DNA of 64,000 nucleotides from Branchiostoma floridae (taxonomy: Eukaryota; Chordata; Leptocardii; Amphioxiformes; Branchiostomatidae). The position numbers and the translations under genes were made by a program. Below, one piece after another: positions 11,787-24,442 of the stretch (positions within the stretch are counted from its first letter, which is position 1; the number at the start of each line of letters is the position of its first letter). The notes under the pieces are model-generated. The model was given only the letters and a program-made list of their open reading frames with translations, was not told where the DNA came from and ran no database searches. Location of the stretch: contig NC_049993.1 of assembly GCF_000003815.2 (NCBI RefSeq), positions 21,215,938-21,279,937 of the forward strand, written 5' to 3'.

Positions 11787-11830
11787 AGTATGTCAAAGGC
11801 ACACTATTTTCAGTGTGCCTTTGACATACT
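11787..11830. other. Perfect 19-bp hairpin with 6-nt loop
   Basis: AGTATGTCAAAGGCACACT at 11787-11805 is followed by the loop ATTTTC and its exact reverse complement at 11812-11830. Perfect pairing over 19 bp suggests a recent palindrome, a MITE relic or a small-RNA precursor. It lies 330 bp downstream of the TRIM stop codon. Confidence 0.85.
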
Positions 11831-14775
11831 GAAAGTAGTGAAAGTAAACATGATTTTAACAAAGAAGAAACTAGGCATCTTCAGTGTTGTCACTTGGCTT
11901 TGTATACTATCTCTTGTTGATACTTAATCAGAGAAGATGTAGGGAATGGAGTTTGATTGAATGATTGTAAGCTGATTCTAATTCAGAGCTTACACTACAA
12001 GAAATCAGCCTGTGCCAACTGTAGGCTAGAGTGTTTTTATGGGTTCGTCAGACTGCAAGCTCCAAATTACAATCGAGTTACAATCATTTGTGGTTTTAAA
12101 TTATTACAAACAGAAATCTATTAACATAATGTTTATGGATTAATATGATTCAAAATTTTATTGGTTTGAAGTCTCCGTGAATGTCAACTCCACAAAGTGA
12201 ATAGTCTATCTATTAGGTTAAGTTATGATTCCATCAGTTATAGCCATGGCAGTGAATCAGAGTTTATACATAGATATAATAGAAGTTGTAGGAAAAAATG
12301 TTCATGACTATATTTTAAAATGGTAATAAATTCCTACTAGCTAGCAGAGCTAATTACTGAGGTGCATAATTTACAATAATAGTAGAGAAAGCTCTTAGAT
12401 CTTAAGAAATTCTAAAGCACTTTAATCATTTGTACACTACCAAATAGCAGGGTTACATTGCTGTATGATTCTGAACAATTTGCTGTTTATACATCTGAAT
12501 GTTTTTGGGGTGGGGTTGATGGAGCATAACAGGTAGAGCACTGGGCCGGGAGTCCCCGACGTTGTGCCCTTGTGCTATAAGTTGTTGGTAATTGGATATT
12601 CCTTTACCTGCAAATATGTAATTGTGTGATATATATACATATAAAATATGTGTGATTGACCCTGCAAACAAAAAGTTAAACTCAAGATAACAGTCATATT
12701 GATTAAATGCTGGGAACAAAGCCATCTGAAACACTTATCTGCCAATATCAACAACTCAGCTTTCCTAGCTGAAATTTGAACTGTGCATAGGCAGATAGAG
12801 AGATACACCCGATTAGGGAGACTTTAATCTACAAGGCAACGTGCAAAGAATTTCACTCAAAGTTCTTGAATTTTATTCAAAGTACATGTCATGTCCAGCA
12901 GTGATTATTCAGGGTGCTGAAACGAACAAGTCTTAGAGCAAACAACCTTTTTTCTTATTCTTTAGGCAGGACTTATAACTGCTGTTTTAAACGGACATCA
13001 TCAATTATGATAATTTAAAGTGACATTGACAGAGTCAAGACAAACATTTCTGTAATATTTAGAAAAAATGAAGCAGCACATATTCAAACAGTGAAATGAG
13101 ACATTGAGACTCAGACATTGAAGTCTGGAACTTAGATCAGCAGTTTCCTGGGCAGGTATCATTCAGTCCAAGTGTGCCCAGAAATGTGGGTTAATATTAA
13201 CCAGAGCTGGTGACCTAAGGCCACATGTAGTACACAATCATAATTGATTGACAGACCATTTTTCAAAGGGTTTGTGGAAAAGGCTGACCTGTCTACCTGG
13301 GCTGACTATCACATCAGGCTACTAAGAAAGTTAGATAGCTACCTTCATATCACTGGGTATGATGTGGCACATAGCATATTGACAGGAAATCTACAAGAAA
13401 AGTAGAAATCTACAAGCAAAGTAGAAATAACTTGATCTAGATATTTGTTTACTTGTTTGAATTCTAACTGGGCACCACTGAGCCTGCAGTGCAAGGCAGT
13501 CTAGCTGGGACTTATGGGCGACTGCTCTCTCATTGTCACTCATGATCACTCGAGCTCACTCACACACATTCACTCACTCACACACTCTCACTATTCGGTT
13601 TATCGCCTTTTGTTCCCCATCAGAAGAAGGTTAGACATGCACAAAGATGTGGAGGTTTGATGGCAGCTCGCTAGCAGCCTCTGTCTTTTTGGCACTGTGT
13701 AGGTTAGGGAGATGATGATCTTTCCTTATGTTGTCAGTCCATCTCTTATGGGGTCATGGAGTCTTTCCCTGTGTGGTCATTGTGGTGATCTTTCAGGGCC
13801 ACTTCTCTCAGTCCATTCTCTGGAGGTGGTGCAATGTCCTGTACTAGCTCTATAATTTTTATATGTACGGTTTTATATAGCCTAGTTCAGCTATTCTCTC
13901 TCCTGATTCAATCCCTAGTGATTCCACCAGGGGGCACAAAACCTGCTGTAGTTTTTCTGACTTTGGTGTTGGAAACTAAAAAGGGTGACCACAGAGTTAT
14001 TGACTATTGAATGATCCTGTCAATAAAATGGAAACAATCATCCAGATAAAGATTTGAACATGTTTATTAATTTGTGCTTAAAACAGGTATGACTAAAATG
14101 TATGGCTGAAAACAAGATGGAAAGGAAACTGTGATTGTAGTACAATGTATACCAACAGTATAATATTAATAGCAGTGTGTGATGGACTCAGACATTTAGG
14201 GCCAATATCAACAGTTGAACACCATATTAAGCAATACAATACTGTTACACAGCTGTAAACAGTCTTTACAATCTCTACAAATTGTCATGAATACAATCAT
14301 TTTCTCAGTATGATCCTCCAAACTTAACATTTGAGTAAATATTATATAATAACTTTTCTCAATAAACAGCTTGAAAAACATTGTGACAATCATTGAGTAC
14401 TGTCAGGTAGGTACCCCAGTTTTTACGTTAATAAATCAGGACTTAAAGCTAAAGCTATTCTTCAAGTTAGAATGCTTAGTACCTACATGCACATGCACGT
14501 ACATCACACATGAACAAATTTAGACTTTTTTTATTTGATTCAGGGTTATTCCCTAATCTACATCGCAAAGACAGACAATATTCTTGGTGCGTGTAAGCTT
14601 TCTCTAATGTCAGGTAACACTGTGGATAAATGCAACTTGCACTGGTCCAAGTTTGATCTGAGAGTAATTGCACCACGCCAATTTTACATGCACAACCTTA
14701 CATATGCAGGTGGTGTTTTAAACCCTGGACTCCTCACTGATCTTATAATAAGTAAACCTGGGATCTCCTTGTCTA

Positions 14776-17700
14776 CTACATGTATCTGTACTTCCTGACA
14801 CAGTGGTCACCAGTATCAGCTACAAACACATGTCCATCCTCTGTCACAGCCACCCCGTGGGATGAGTTCAGTTTGTCCCCATCTGTGCTAATGGTTGACA
14901 CCCAGATGCCATCTGGGCGAAACACCTGACACGTGTTATACCCACCATTTGCCAGAACTATGTTCCCCCTGCTGTCAGCTGACACCCCCATAGGCCACCA
15001 CATGCCCTGTGGCTGTCTGCCCTCCTGACCAAACTTGTGTTTGATGTTCAGATCCTTGTCAAACACCTGAACACGGTGGTTATTTGTATCAGCCACAATG
15101 ATGTTGCCTTCTTTATCCACACAAACAAAACATGGCCAGCTAAACTGCCCCTCCCCCTGCCCCCACTCTCCCACCTGTTTGACCAGTGTCCCATCTGCCT
15201 CAAACAGGAAGATCCTGTGTTTGTCGTGATCAGCTACAACAACCCTCCCATCCCTCTGTACTGCCAGGCCATAGGGCTCTGCGCAATATTCACCCAGAGG
15301 AAATCTGTTTACAAGTTCTCCTGATGGGGAAAATTTCTTCACTTCCTTCCCAGAGTTCACCAGTATGGTGCCATCAGTCTGAACTGCAACTGATAAAGGG
15401 TTGCTACTAGGAAATGAATGACAAAAGTTCCCACTCAGATCAAACACCTGAACACGATGGTTACTATAATCAGCCACATACAGCCTGTCCCCCCTGACTG
15501 CTACATCCTCAGGCCAGTCAAACTGCCCCTGCTGGCTGCCCTTCTGCCCAAACCTCAGTACAGGGTTGTTACTGACCACATTTACAGTGAGAGAGCCCAG
15601 GTCCTTCTTACCCCCCATACAGACCCCCAGTGTGTGTTTCCCTGACTCCTGAGGTCTCCATACTCCACCCAAGACCCTCCTAACTCTGCTGGTTTGTCCC
15701 TTCCCTGCAGCTAGTGGGGGGCTACTGTGTGCTGTAGTCTGTATCAGGGTGGTTTTGCCCTGTGGTGATGTCACCTCTATCTGTGGTGTAACATCCCCAC
15801 CTGTAAGATCTGCAGTGTTGTCAGCTGTGACTGTGACAGAGCAGGGCAGACTCTCTACTGCTGGCTCCTCTACATCAATACCGAACCCAGCAAACACATT
15901 TACCGACAAGGAACCCCCAGAAACCTGGGATAAGCTGCAGGGTTGGAAGGTCACTTTAGTATGACCCACAAAACTCTTGTCAATGTGTGTTTTCTGCAAT
16001 GAGAGTTTCTGGAATTTTTCTTCCATTTGTTGCCTTAAAATAATAAACTCCTTGTCATCTTTACAATCTAAAATCTTTTGAGAGAATGCTATCTTTTCCT
16101 TGGTCTTTCCAAGTTCCATCTGCAATTTCTTTCTCTCATGGGTCAGTTCCCCTCCCCTGTCTCTGTTGACCATCTGCACCTTGTTGATCATCTCCTGCTT
16201 TTCCAAGTGGATTTGGACCTCAGGTCTTTTGTAGTGCTGCTGGATTTCGTTCTCTACTTCCTGACAGTTCTTTCTTGTGGCTGTGATTTCCCTGTCAATG
16301 TTGTCCATTCCCTTATTTAACGTGAAGATGGCTGCTTCTGCTTCTACTTTGTACTTTGGTGCAATGACTTTGCCTACGATTGGAAAAAAGATTGACCATT
16401 AATACAAAACTTGTCTCAGTCTGTATTGTTTGGATCTTGAACAAAGTCTGTCATGTATAGAGAGAGTCTGTGTCAGTCAGTCTTTTCCAGACTATGACAA
16501 ACTACGCAAAAGAGAGAGTCAATGACTTATAAAAACACATCTTAGGAACTAATCAATTATACATGATGTTTTTCACACATTCAATGATACTTTAATGTAT
16601 GTAAAGCCCCCAGAGTTACATACATCACACAAAAGAATTTTCACCTTCAGACAATGTCATCTGGCTCCCAGTTGATGTGTAGCCAGAATCGGATGACAGA
16701 ACGCTTCCTGACGACATGGTGCTTGCAGCTGACCGGGCACTTGCAATGGATCGGATGCTTCCTGCCTTCCTTCTTTGTTGTCCAAAAGTGCCCAGTGCTG
16801 CCAGCTGTGATGTCACCTGTTCCACCTGCTCTTCCTCAGGAAGCTGTGGATCATCTGGGACAAGTTGAACATGTACAAAAATTATAATTGTACTTCAGCT
16901 TGCAACTGTTTTGTTGCACTTGCCAAACCAATTTTATGTTCAGAAAGCTGTAAAAGTGCATTGAATTTGGTATGTCAACTGTCACAAATATGCAAATATT
17001 GTCTTGAGTAATGATCAAACCCTCCCTCAATTTCCCAGGACAAAAACCATGACACACAAAATTCATATTAAGCAAAAAGTCTTTGGATGAATGTGTACCT
17101 TTCCCAAAGAAGTCCCTCCAAGCTCTGTAGTCCTGCTCCAGAACCATAGTCTTCAACACCAGCTGGTCTTCTCCTTCCAGGCTCCGCATCTCCTCAGTCA
17201 TCAACAGCTCAGACAGGGTGGTGGAGAGATCTCCACTCGAGTAGGACCCCCAGAAATGGGCAAATTTGGGCTCAGACTCAAATGTCAGAAACAGAATTAC
17301 ACAACCCCTGTATGTACGGATGATGATGGCATGCTGTTCTTCAACTTTGGCTTGTAGCTCATCAAACTTTTTCTCTAAACTTTCTTGTGACAAATTTGCT
17401 TTTGCTCCCTCCAGTAACTCAACTTGTTTTTCTTCATATATGTTAAGTGCCCTGAGCTCGTCATCCTTCATTTTAGTCTTCAACTGGAGAATCTGATCTT
17501 TTTGATATATTGTAGTCAAAAGCTGTTCATTTGGAATGATTACATGGGGCTGCTCTTTGATGTGCACATTGAAATCTTCCTTCCCTTGGGAGCCTGAATA
17601 TATATCTATAGCCAGTGCCATGGGCATAGCTATCAATGGAAAAGGAAAGAAAAACAAACTTTTATTAAAGATTCCATTAGTAGTATATTCTTTAGATAAT

Positions 17701-19808
17701 GGAGAAACACTGAAGATGAAATAGTCAGCAGCAATCACACTAGCTTGGCAAATGCAATAATGAGGATGAGCAATATCTTTTAAAGCTACACCAAAACTAC
17801 TGATGAGGATAAGCAAATTGCTCCCTTCTTTATGTCTAAACATTGTATCCACACTTTCCTTCATGCTCAAAACCAGTGTCCTGCTCAGCCTTACTGCTAG
17901 GTAGCTCATGAGATTTCAAATAAAAAGAAAAACAGTTCCTTACGTGGCATGTGCTGCTGCTCCCCTGTGAGCAGCTCCATAAGATGTTGGTACCCAGCAT
18001 GCCCCAGTGCTGTACGGAAGATGGCAAAAGCGTTGTCCCCCATTTGCAGAATCAGGTCCAATAACCTCCTGGTCCTGTTGTGCCTCTGGTCTTCTGGGAT
18101 GGCCAGAATCTCTTGTCTCATCTCATCTGTGAGCACTCCCTGCTGGTGGAGATAGTCCAGCACTCTTGTGGCATCCAGCTCCAGGTAGATGGTTGGGTAG
18201 TTCCTCAGCAGCAGGGTGCGATGGGCTCCACTCATGGGGACTGTCTGCTTTGAAGCTGCTATGGCTGCTTCTCCTTGTCCTTATGATATGAAAAGATGAC
18301 CAACCAAAAACTAAGCAATTAGCAAGTTTGTTTACTGAAAACTTTCTTCTTAGTTCTTCACCTAGAATCAAACACAATAATTTATTATGTCTAACTTGGT
18401 TTTTATCAGCTGTGAGGCTTTTAGTCTGCGTAAACACAATATCCTAAAACAGCGCCGTAAGAATTTAATATTGCACATTCTGTATAAAATTAAAGACGTT
18501 TCATATGCTTTTGACGCCCACAGTATCGTTTCCTTAAGTATATTCCAATGGATTTTATTTCAGTTTTCTTCATACTTCATTCCAATTCATTCATCTCGTT
18601 CCTTATCGTTCATTTTCGTTCATTTTCGTTCCATTTGTTCCTTTTTGCACTTTCGGTATTTTCCTTTTCATTCCTTTTTGTTCCTTTTCATTCTTTTTTA
18701 TTCCTGTTCGTTCCTTTTCGCACTTTTGGTAGACCCCCACAGAACAGAGCTTGGATGTTTCTGCTTGAGCCATGGAGACTGAACCTCCGTACCAACAATG
18801 AAAAGGACACTCGGCTCATTATGTTTGCACATGTGGGCACATAAAACAATATTAAAATTCTGAAATTTATGAACAACTTCTGTAAATAGTTTCATCAGGT
18901 TGGTACATCACTGAATCAATCAATCAATCAATAAAGAATGAATAATTGAATAAAGTTTTTATCTTTCTACACAACCATTGGTTTATTCATACCGACGTTT
19001 TGGTGACCGTCTTTATCGGCAACTTCTTAAGAGAGCAAAAATACAGATTGACTCTCTGATTGTAGGGCACCATGTCCAGCATAGCACATTCTAAAGAGTG
19101 TTTACCAGTTGTAACACAGTTACAACAGAGTGTAAAAGGCTCACAAACAGTATTTAATACATTTCTTACAGAATCAATATGTTAAAATCTGATTCATCAA
19201 AATATTTTCTAGCAACTGGCAATGAAGCACTATGAGTTTGGGCATCGAAAAAAACACCATAAGGGCATCCCCATCAGTCAGCTGTACTATCAAGATAAAC
19301 ATCAGTATATTTTTAAATGATGATTGTAACAAAATAACTGTCTAAAGTCTAAAATTTACCTCATGACCAGTTAGTCCTTACATTTCTGTATGCCTTTTTC
19401 CTGGTCAACAAGATACATGTATAGCACTGTACTGTATTCACTGTGCTGTATTACTGACAATTGTTGGCTCTATGACTTAATCTACTAAATTAATATTTCA
19501 ACACTATACTGTCTTGCAAATTAAACAGTACCTTCTCTCCTCTGCTCTTGTTCAAGGCATTCTGCCTCATCTGCTAGTTTTGCTCTCCCAAGACATGTCA
19601 ATATCTCCACGAGCAGGCCAAGGTTTCCCTTCCCAATCTTATTGTCAGCCTCCAGCATGTTGAACATCTCAAGAGGTGTGGCTTGTTCCACTCTCCCCTG
19701 ACTCAGAACATCAGGAACTAGAATAGCCCGTAGGTCTCTGACGTCTTCTTCTGACAAACTGTCAGAAATCTTTAGGTACAGCTGAGTTAGAGCTGAAACT
19801 TCAGCCAT
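14776..19808 (-). CDS. DED-CARD-(TRADD-N-like)-coiled-coil-NHL chimeric protein, 5 exons, 981 aa
   Basis: Exons in transcript order: 19532-19808, 17944-18273, 17099-17629, 16645-16854, 14776-16373. The first four all end in phase 1 and the sum (2946 nt) is one open frame ending in TGA. Exon 1 (residues 1-92) is a death effector domain (LSEEDVRDLRAIL, NLGLLVEILTCLGR). Exon 2 (about 93-202) is a CARD (LELDATRVLDYLHQQGVL, AFAIFRTALGHAGYQHLMEL). Exon 3 (about 203-379) has a helical/coiled segment and then RGCVILFLTFESEPKF and FWGSYSSGDL, which resembles a TRADD N-terminal-type fold. Exon 4 is a Ser-rich linker (SAASTMSSGSVLSSDSGYTS). Exon 5 has a coiled coil (about 455-575), a beta-rich filamin-like region (about 590-715) and NHL repeats (about 717-981). 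It lacks RING and B-boxes. A likely role is death-fold signalling adaptor or sensor in apoptosis or innate immunity. Splitting into two genes is possible but the phase match across 16645/16373 argues against it. Confidence 0.82.
18590..18725. repeat. Degenerate TTCNTTT microsatellite
   Basis: Pyrimidine-rich run of TTCCTTTT/CGTTCATTT-like units in the intron between the DED and CARD exons. The plus-strand reading frame over it (FHSFLFLFVPF-like) is an artefact of the repeat. Confidence 0.8.
18915..18940. repeat. AATC microsatellite
   Basis: Short tandem AATC run in the DED-CARD intron, next to a dispersed repeat (GACGTTTTGGTGACC-like) that also has a relative near 32765-32830. Confidence 0.7.
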
Positions 19809-22800
19809 GGTTGGTTTGTAGCAGTGTTTCCTCCAACTTGAAGGTGTTTCTGGAGAATACAAAAATGTTTAATTTTTTTTATTGTGTCAATAAAATCTTC
19901 TCCTAAGATTCAATATGGTAACCAATAGATGCACAATGTCAGGTTCTTATAGTGACTAAGTTATAAGGTGTTAAACTTCTCTGTTTTCCCCTTTTACATT
20001 TACGACACACAGTATATTCCAATGACTCAGGTAAAAACAAAGAATTCAATATGGCAACATTGATCATGATCTTCAGATTACAATATAATGCCATGAGAAA
20101 AGCACTTATTTCATTTTTTATTGTCACTTTGTGGATCTTGATGTATCTGTGCCTATTTGAATTTATGAATAGAGAGTCACATGAAAAAAACAACCTCGGA
20201 CAATGGCCAACAGGTGGATAACTGGTGACAAAATGGCGGATCACAGGCTTGTAGTGAAGAGACCTTTGATCCTTATTCTATTGCTTAACCAATTGTGACA
20301 GCCACTGTTATTCAATCAGACATTTCAACGTTTATGTTACTTAAGATAATGTAGAATGATCTTACGCTTAAGAGGAAAGAATTAGCATAGAAACCTCACC
20401 TTTTTTGAGTGATATTGAGTGCGGAACTTGGATCACCAGTTTCCTGCGTAAGTGCGTATGTGCCAAGTTTACCCAGATATGGTTAATATTTAACCAGTCT
20501 GCTTCCCTTGGTACAAAGTCACACACCAGACTTTACCATCTATTTTTTTCCCCAAGTAACGTTACCAGTCCTTCTGTAAAAGCAATTATTGTAAAGTATT
20601 GATTTCACTGACAGATATTTCATTTATTTAGGTACTTCTGAATTTGATTTGTTTAGCAGTTCGTAACAGACATTGTTATTTATCAGTAGTTTCTAGACCC
20701 TTATTGAGTGCATCCCGGGATAGAATGGCTGCACCCTACAATGACTGTAATCATATCCAACAAATAGAACCAGGTAGAACCCCCTATCCTCTTTTGAACA
20801 CCTCCAAATAAAACAGCCCCAGTGGGACAGAAATGGCCAAAGAAAAATGCTATCATGCTATTCTTTTTTGTACCAAGTACAGACACATCATTTCCTTCCG
20901 CAATACTGGCAGAGACATCTTACTCTACACACATTATCCTTCCACATACTTAAAGCTACCATCTTCTTCACCAGCTATGAGACATCCACAACTTCACAAA
21001 GATCACCATCATCATGGCAATGCATTTTCACATTTCCAGTCTTTTCACAGAATTTTTTTTTATTCAGAGTGACCTTTAATCAAGTCTTTCCCATTGTTTT
21101 TGTCCACGTTCTCTCAGAAGAAGAAAAAAACTGGGTGCTGTAACATGCTGTCCACGTTTCCAGCTTTTTGATTGGCCACAAGTCTGCCTTTCTCGGGGAC
21201 ACATCTCAGGTGAACCTATCAGCAAAACGCTTGCTCAAACCGGTATCCAATGAAAATGCAGATAACAACCCTTAGGCTGTGAAATGCAGCTTTTGATTGG
21301 TCGAAAGTCTATCCCTGTCATGGATACGCCACAGGTAAACCAATAAACGCACAGGGCTAAAACCGTCAGACGCCCACCTGGCCGCCCTGTGCAACCTAAC
21401 GTAATAAGACAAAAAATCGTCCTTAGGTAATGTAAAGTCACATACCTTAGTGGGTGTGCATGCAAATGTTGCGCTGAAGGATACAGGATCGCCTCCCACT
21501 GGGAACGTTTTCTTTTATTCTTCTTTTCTCCATTTTAGACATGTATCTTGTATAATTATGTTTTCATCTTGCAAACAGGGCATCGTACATTTGACAATAA
21601 TCGCCTTTTTCCATTTTTATTTACTCGCACTCAAATAACCTCCCACGTGTGGGCCTTCGATCGACAGTCCATGTGGGGAGGGAGGGGGTTGGTGCGCCCG
21701 GAGGCCAGCACACCAGCTCAAGTATCGATGTTGTCTGTCACGCGCGGTGTGGAAGCAACCGGACCTATCTCTGGACTTGAGTCTGGACCTGAACCTCATC
21801 ATGAATTTCAGCTTAGGTACACAACACTACCATAGGGGGCACCTAATGGCATACTATTGTGTGTGAGTTACTTTGCTTGACAAAAGGCCATGGGAAAGAC
21901 GTATTATTTTATTGAGTTTTTTGCGGGGACCATTTTGAGATGTGTCTTAAAGTTTGTATCTTTCTATGCACTGGTTAAAAATAAATGACCTGAAATTCTG
22001 TACATGTCTGGTCAGACTTTATTGTTGCTCAAAAGACTTACTGGTAACTGTATATTCAGTAATGCAAACAATAAATCAGATTCTATGATCCTGTACTGCT
22101 GGTGGTTTACTAATGTCTCTCTTTTACTATAAAGTTTTAGATTGTTTATAAACTTTCTCACACCCACCAAAAAAATAGGATAGAGAAAACTGCCAACAAT
22201 TGAGGAAAGCATACCAATTAAGGATAATAATTAGTAAGAACAACAAGAACATCTGACTTGTTAAAATTAAAGAAAAATGTAGTATACAAAGTACCAAGGT
22301 CAAGGACAGTCTATGCTTATAGACTGAAGTAATGGGGGGGGGGTGCCCTAAGAAATCCATGCACACAGCTGTCATTTGCACTAAAAATAGACTTTTGCAT
22401 ATTCATTTGCTGTTTTTTTAAAAAACGGAATCATGTTTAGTAGTTCTTTAGGTGAATGTGTTAGAAATTCAAGTTCATTACAACTTGACTACTCTCTGGC
22501 AACTATATATAGCGATGGAATGCCACGAGTTCAATGCATGATAAAGCATGCCATGTTAGGGCATCCCCCATAACCGTACGGTTATAATTATTTCAAAAAT
22601 ATGCAATTCTCAGCTTATAAAGAATCATAATGCAATGTTACTGTTTGAATTCAAAACTCTATCCCTAAGTTTTACAAATTGTAATGATTTATGCCAACAT
22701 ATGGTGCAAGTATAAGGTACACAATATATATACTAATGTATGTAGTCCTAGCCTGGGTCAATGCAGACTAGACATAGCATGAGCTTATATATCATTTTGT

Positions 22801-22925
22801 TTGTGACATTAAAGAGGTGGGCATGGGCATGATCGCCAGTAACCATGGCATGCTAGGAGCTCTAAACAATGTTCCTGGTGGCAATGTGCAGCCAACCAGG
22901 GCAATGCTGCTGATGGGCGATGCTA
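19809..22925. other. Upstream region of the DED-CARD-NHL gene
   Basis: Contains a possible 5' UTR acceptor at about 19853 and an upstream block at 20257-20275 (AAGAGACCTTTGATCCTTA) that is also found upstream of the paralogue at 28213-28231. A second shared block lies near 20385-20490. From 21640 to 21800 the sequence is richer in CpG and has a CCCACGTGTGGG palindrome. No coding exon recognised. Confidence 0.5.
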
Positions 22926-24229
22926 CGAGGGGCGTTCAATAAGTAATGACTCTGACCCACTTCCAGTTGTCTGATCTAGATGAAATTTTGCATGCGTAAT
23001 GATTTATATTTCTATGGATTATGTTGCAAAATACAGCTGTGAACTAATTGTGGTTACTGATTTACATGTGTTTGAACTGAGTCAGAAGTGAAATGGAGCC
23101 AGTTGAGTGTCGCGCAGTGATCCAGTTTTTGTATTTGAAAGGACGCACACCAAAGGAGACTTTTGATGAAATGAAAGAAACTTATGGTGATGATGTCCAA
23201 TCATATGAACTTGTAAAACGCTGGCATCCTTAATTCAAACATGGCTGGAAGTCTGTGGAAACAGCTCCCAGACCTGGTCGTTCCTGTTCCTGTTCCTGTT
23301 CATTGATGAGGCATCTGTCCGTCAAGTTGAGGCAGCCATTTTGGAAGAACGATGCATTACTTTTCGCCAAATAGCAAGAGGTCAAGATTAGTATAGGGTC
23401 TGTGGAAACTATCATTCATCAGCATTTGCATAAAAATTATGCATAAGGTGTCTGCTAGATGGATTCCCAGGTTGCTGACACCTTTCCAGAAGCAAGAACG
23501 CGTCGAGTGCTCGATGATGAATTTGGAGATGTGCCAAGAAGATGAGTCAAACTTTTTCAAAAGACTGATTACACAGGATGAAACTTGGGTCCATCACTAT
23601 GATCCAGAGACCAAAGCCCAGTCAAAGCAGTGGAAGCACTCGGACTCACCACCTCCAAAGAAGGCAAGGGTGCAGCCCTCTGCTGGCAAGGTTATGCTCA
23701 CAGTCTTCTGGGACCAGGACAGAGTAGTGATGACAGATTTCCTGGCAAAGGGTACCACAATTACAGGGGCCTACTACGCTTCACTTTTGACGAAATTAAG
23801 AGAAGCTATCAAAATCAAGAGGCGGGGCAAGATCAACAAAGGTATCCTCCTCATGCAAGACAATGCTCCGGTCCACAACTCGCATGTTGCCAGATCAGAA
23901 GCACGGGCATGGCTATGAAATCCTCCCCCATCCCCCTTACTCTCCTGACCTTGCACCCTCTGACTTTCATCTCTTCCCAGCCATGAAGTTGTTTTTGAAA
24001 GGAAAGTGTTTCCCAGATGATGCAGCCTTGATTTCTGAAGTTACGACGTGGTTGGAGGACCAACCTAGGGTGTTCTACAAAAATGGTGTCTAGAGCTGCA
24101 TCAAATGATGGAAGAAATGCATAACTCTGGGTGGTTCCTATGTAGAGGAGGACTAATGACTGTGCCAAGTTTCATTATTCTCCTGCTATGGGAAATGGGA
24201 CAGGGGCATTACTTATTGAACGTCCCTCG
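22926..24229 (+). mobile_element. Mariner-family DNA transposon, full length but dead
   Basis: Terminal inverted repeats: left CGAGGGGCGTTCAATAAGTA from 22926, right end reads CGAGGGACGTTCAATAAGTA on the reverse strand, ending at 24229. Flanking TA dinucleotides (22924-22925 and 24230-24231) are the expected target duplication. Length about 1304 bp fits mariner. It contains a broken transposase (separate entry). Confidence 0.94.
23092..24093 (+). pseudogene. Mariner transposase pseudogene
   Basis: The N-terminal HTH part starts MEPVECRAVIQFLYLKGR at 23092 and meets a stop after VKRWHP at about 23233. A TTCCTG microsatellite expansion at 23281-23300 disrupts the linker, and further stops and frameshifts follow. 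The catalytic part is open in a second frame (ITQDETWVHHYDPETK, LMQDNAPVHNSH) and shifts again near 23910 before the last motif YSPDLAPSDFHLFP. These motifs carry the three acidic residues of a DD34D catalytic centre. Several disabling changes mean no active enzyme. Confidence 0.92.
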
Positions 24230-24442
24230 TACCTAACACAGAGTATTCTGTCATATCCAGTTAGTAATATCTGTTACCAAGGATGGCCTTGTCGGGTCAT
24301 TCTTTTACAGTTTACACTCTTTGGGTTCATGGGTTTTCCCCCTTGGCTCCTATTCCCTGGTACTATTTCCAAATGTAAGATTTTGTATTGCGGTATTACT
24401 TCAAATATTTGGCAACATTGTGTTAAGGTAACATAGTCTGTG

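Larger units (their letters stand above)
11459..14775. other. Space between convergent TRIM-NHL and DED-CARD-NHL genes
   Basis: No protein-coding exon supported. Just after the TRIM stop there is ATTAAA at 11461, a possible poly(A) signal. Contents seen: a tRNA-like SINE trace (11640-11700), a perfect hairpin (11787-11830), a CACT-rich microsatellite near 13530-13590, and at about 13085-13210 a stretch related to the upstream regions of both DED genes (near 20385 and 28390). Confidence 0.6.

Noticed and set aside
12520-12580. tRNA gene suspected from GGTAGAGCACTGGGCC
   Set aside because: No B-box and no cloverleaf; at most a decayed SINE head.
14776-16308. A separate 510-aa NHL gene starting at the Met at 16308
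   Set aside because: The frame is open upstream to an AG acceptor at 16373 that joins in phase with the linker exon at 16645, so that Met is internal.
16851-17909. A single 352-aa protein on the minus strand
   Set aside because: It reads through introns on both sides; the splice-bounded exon is 17099-17629 and matches the paralogue's exon length exactly.
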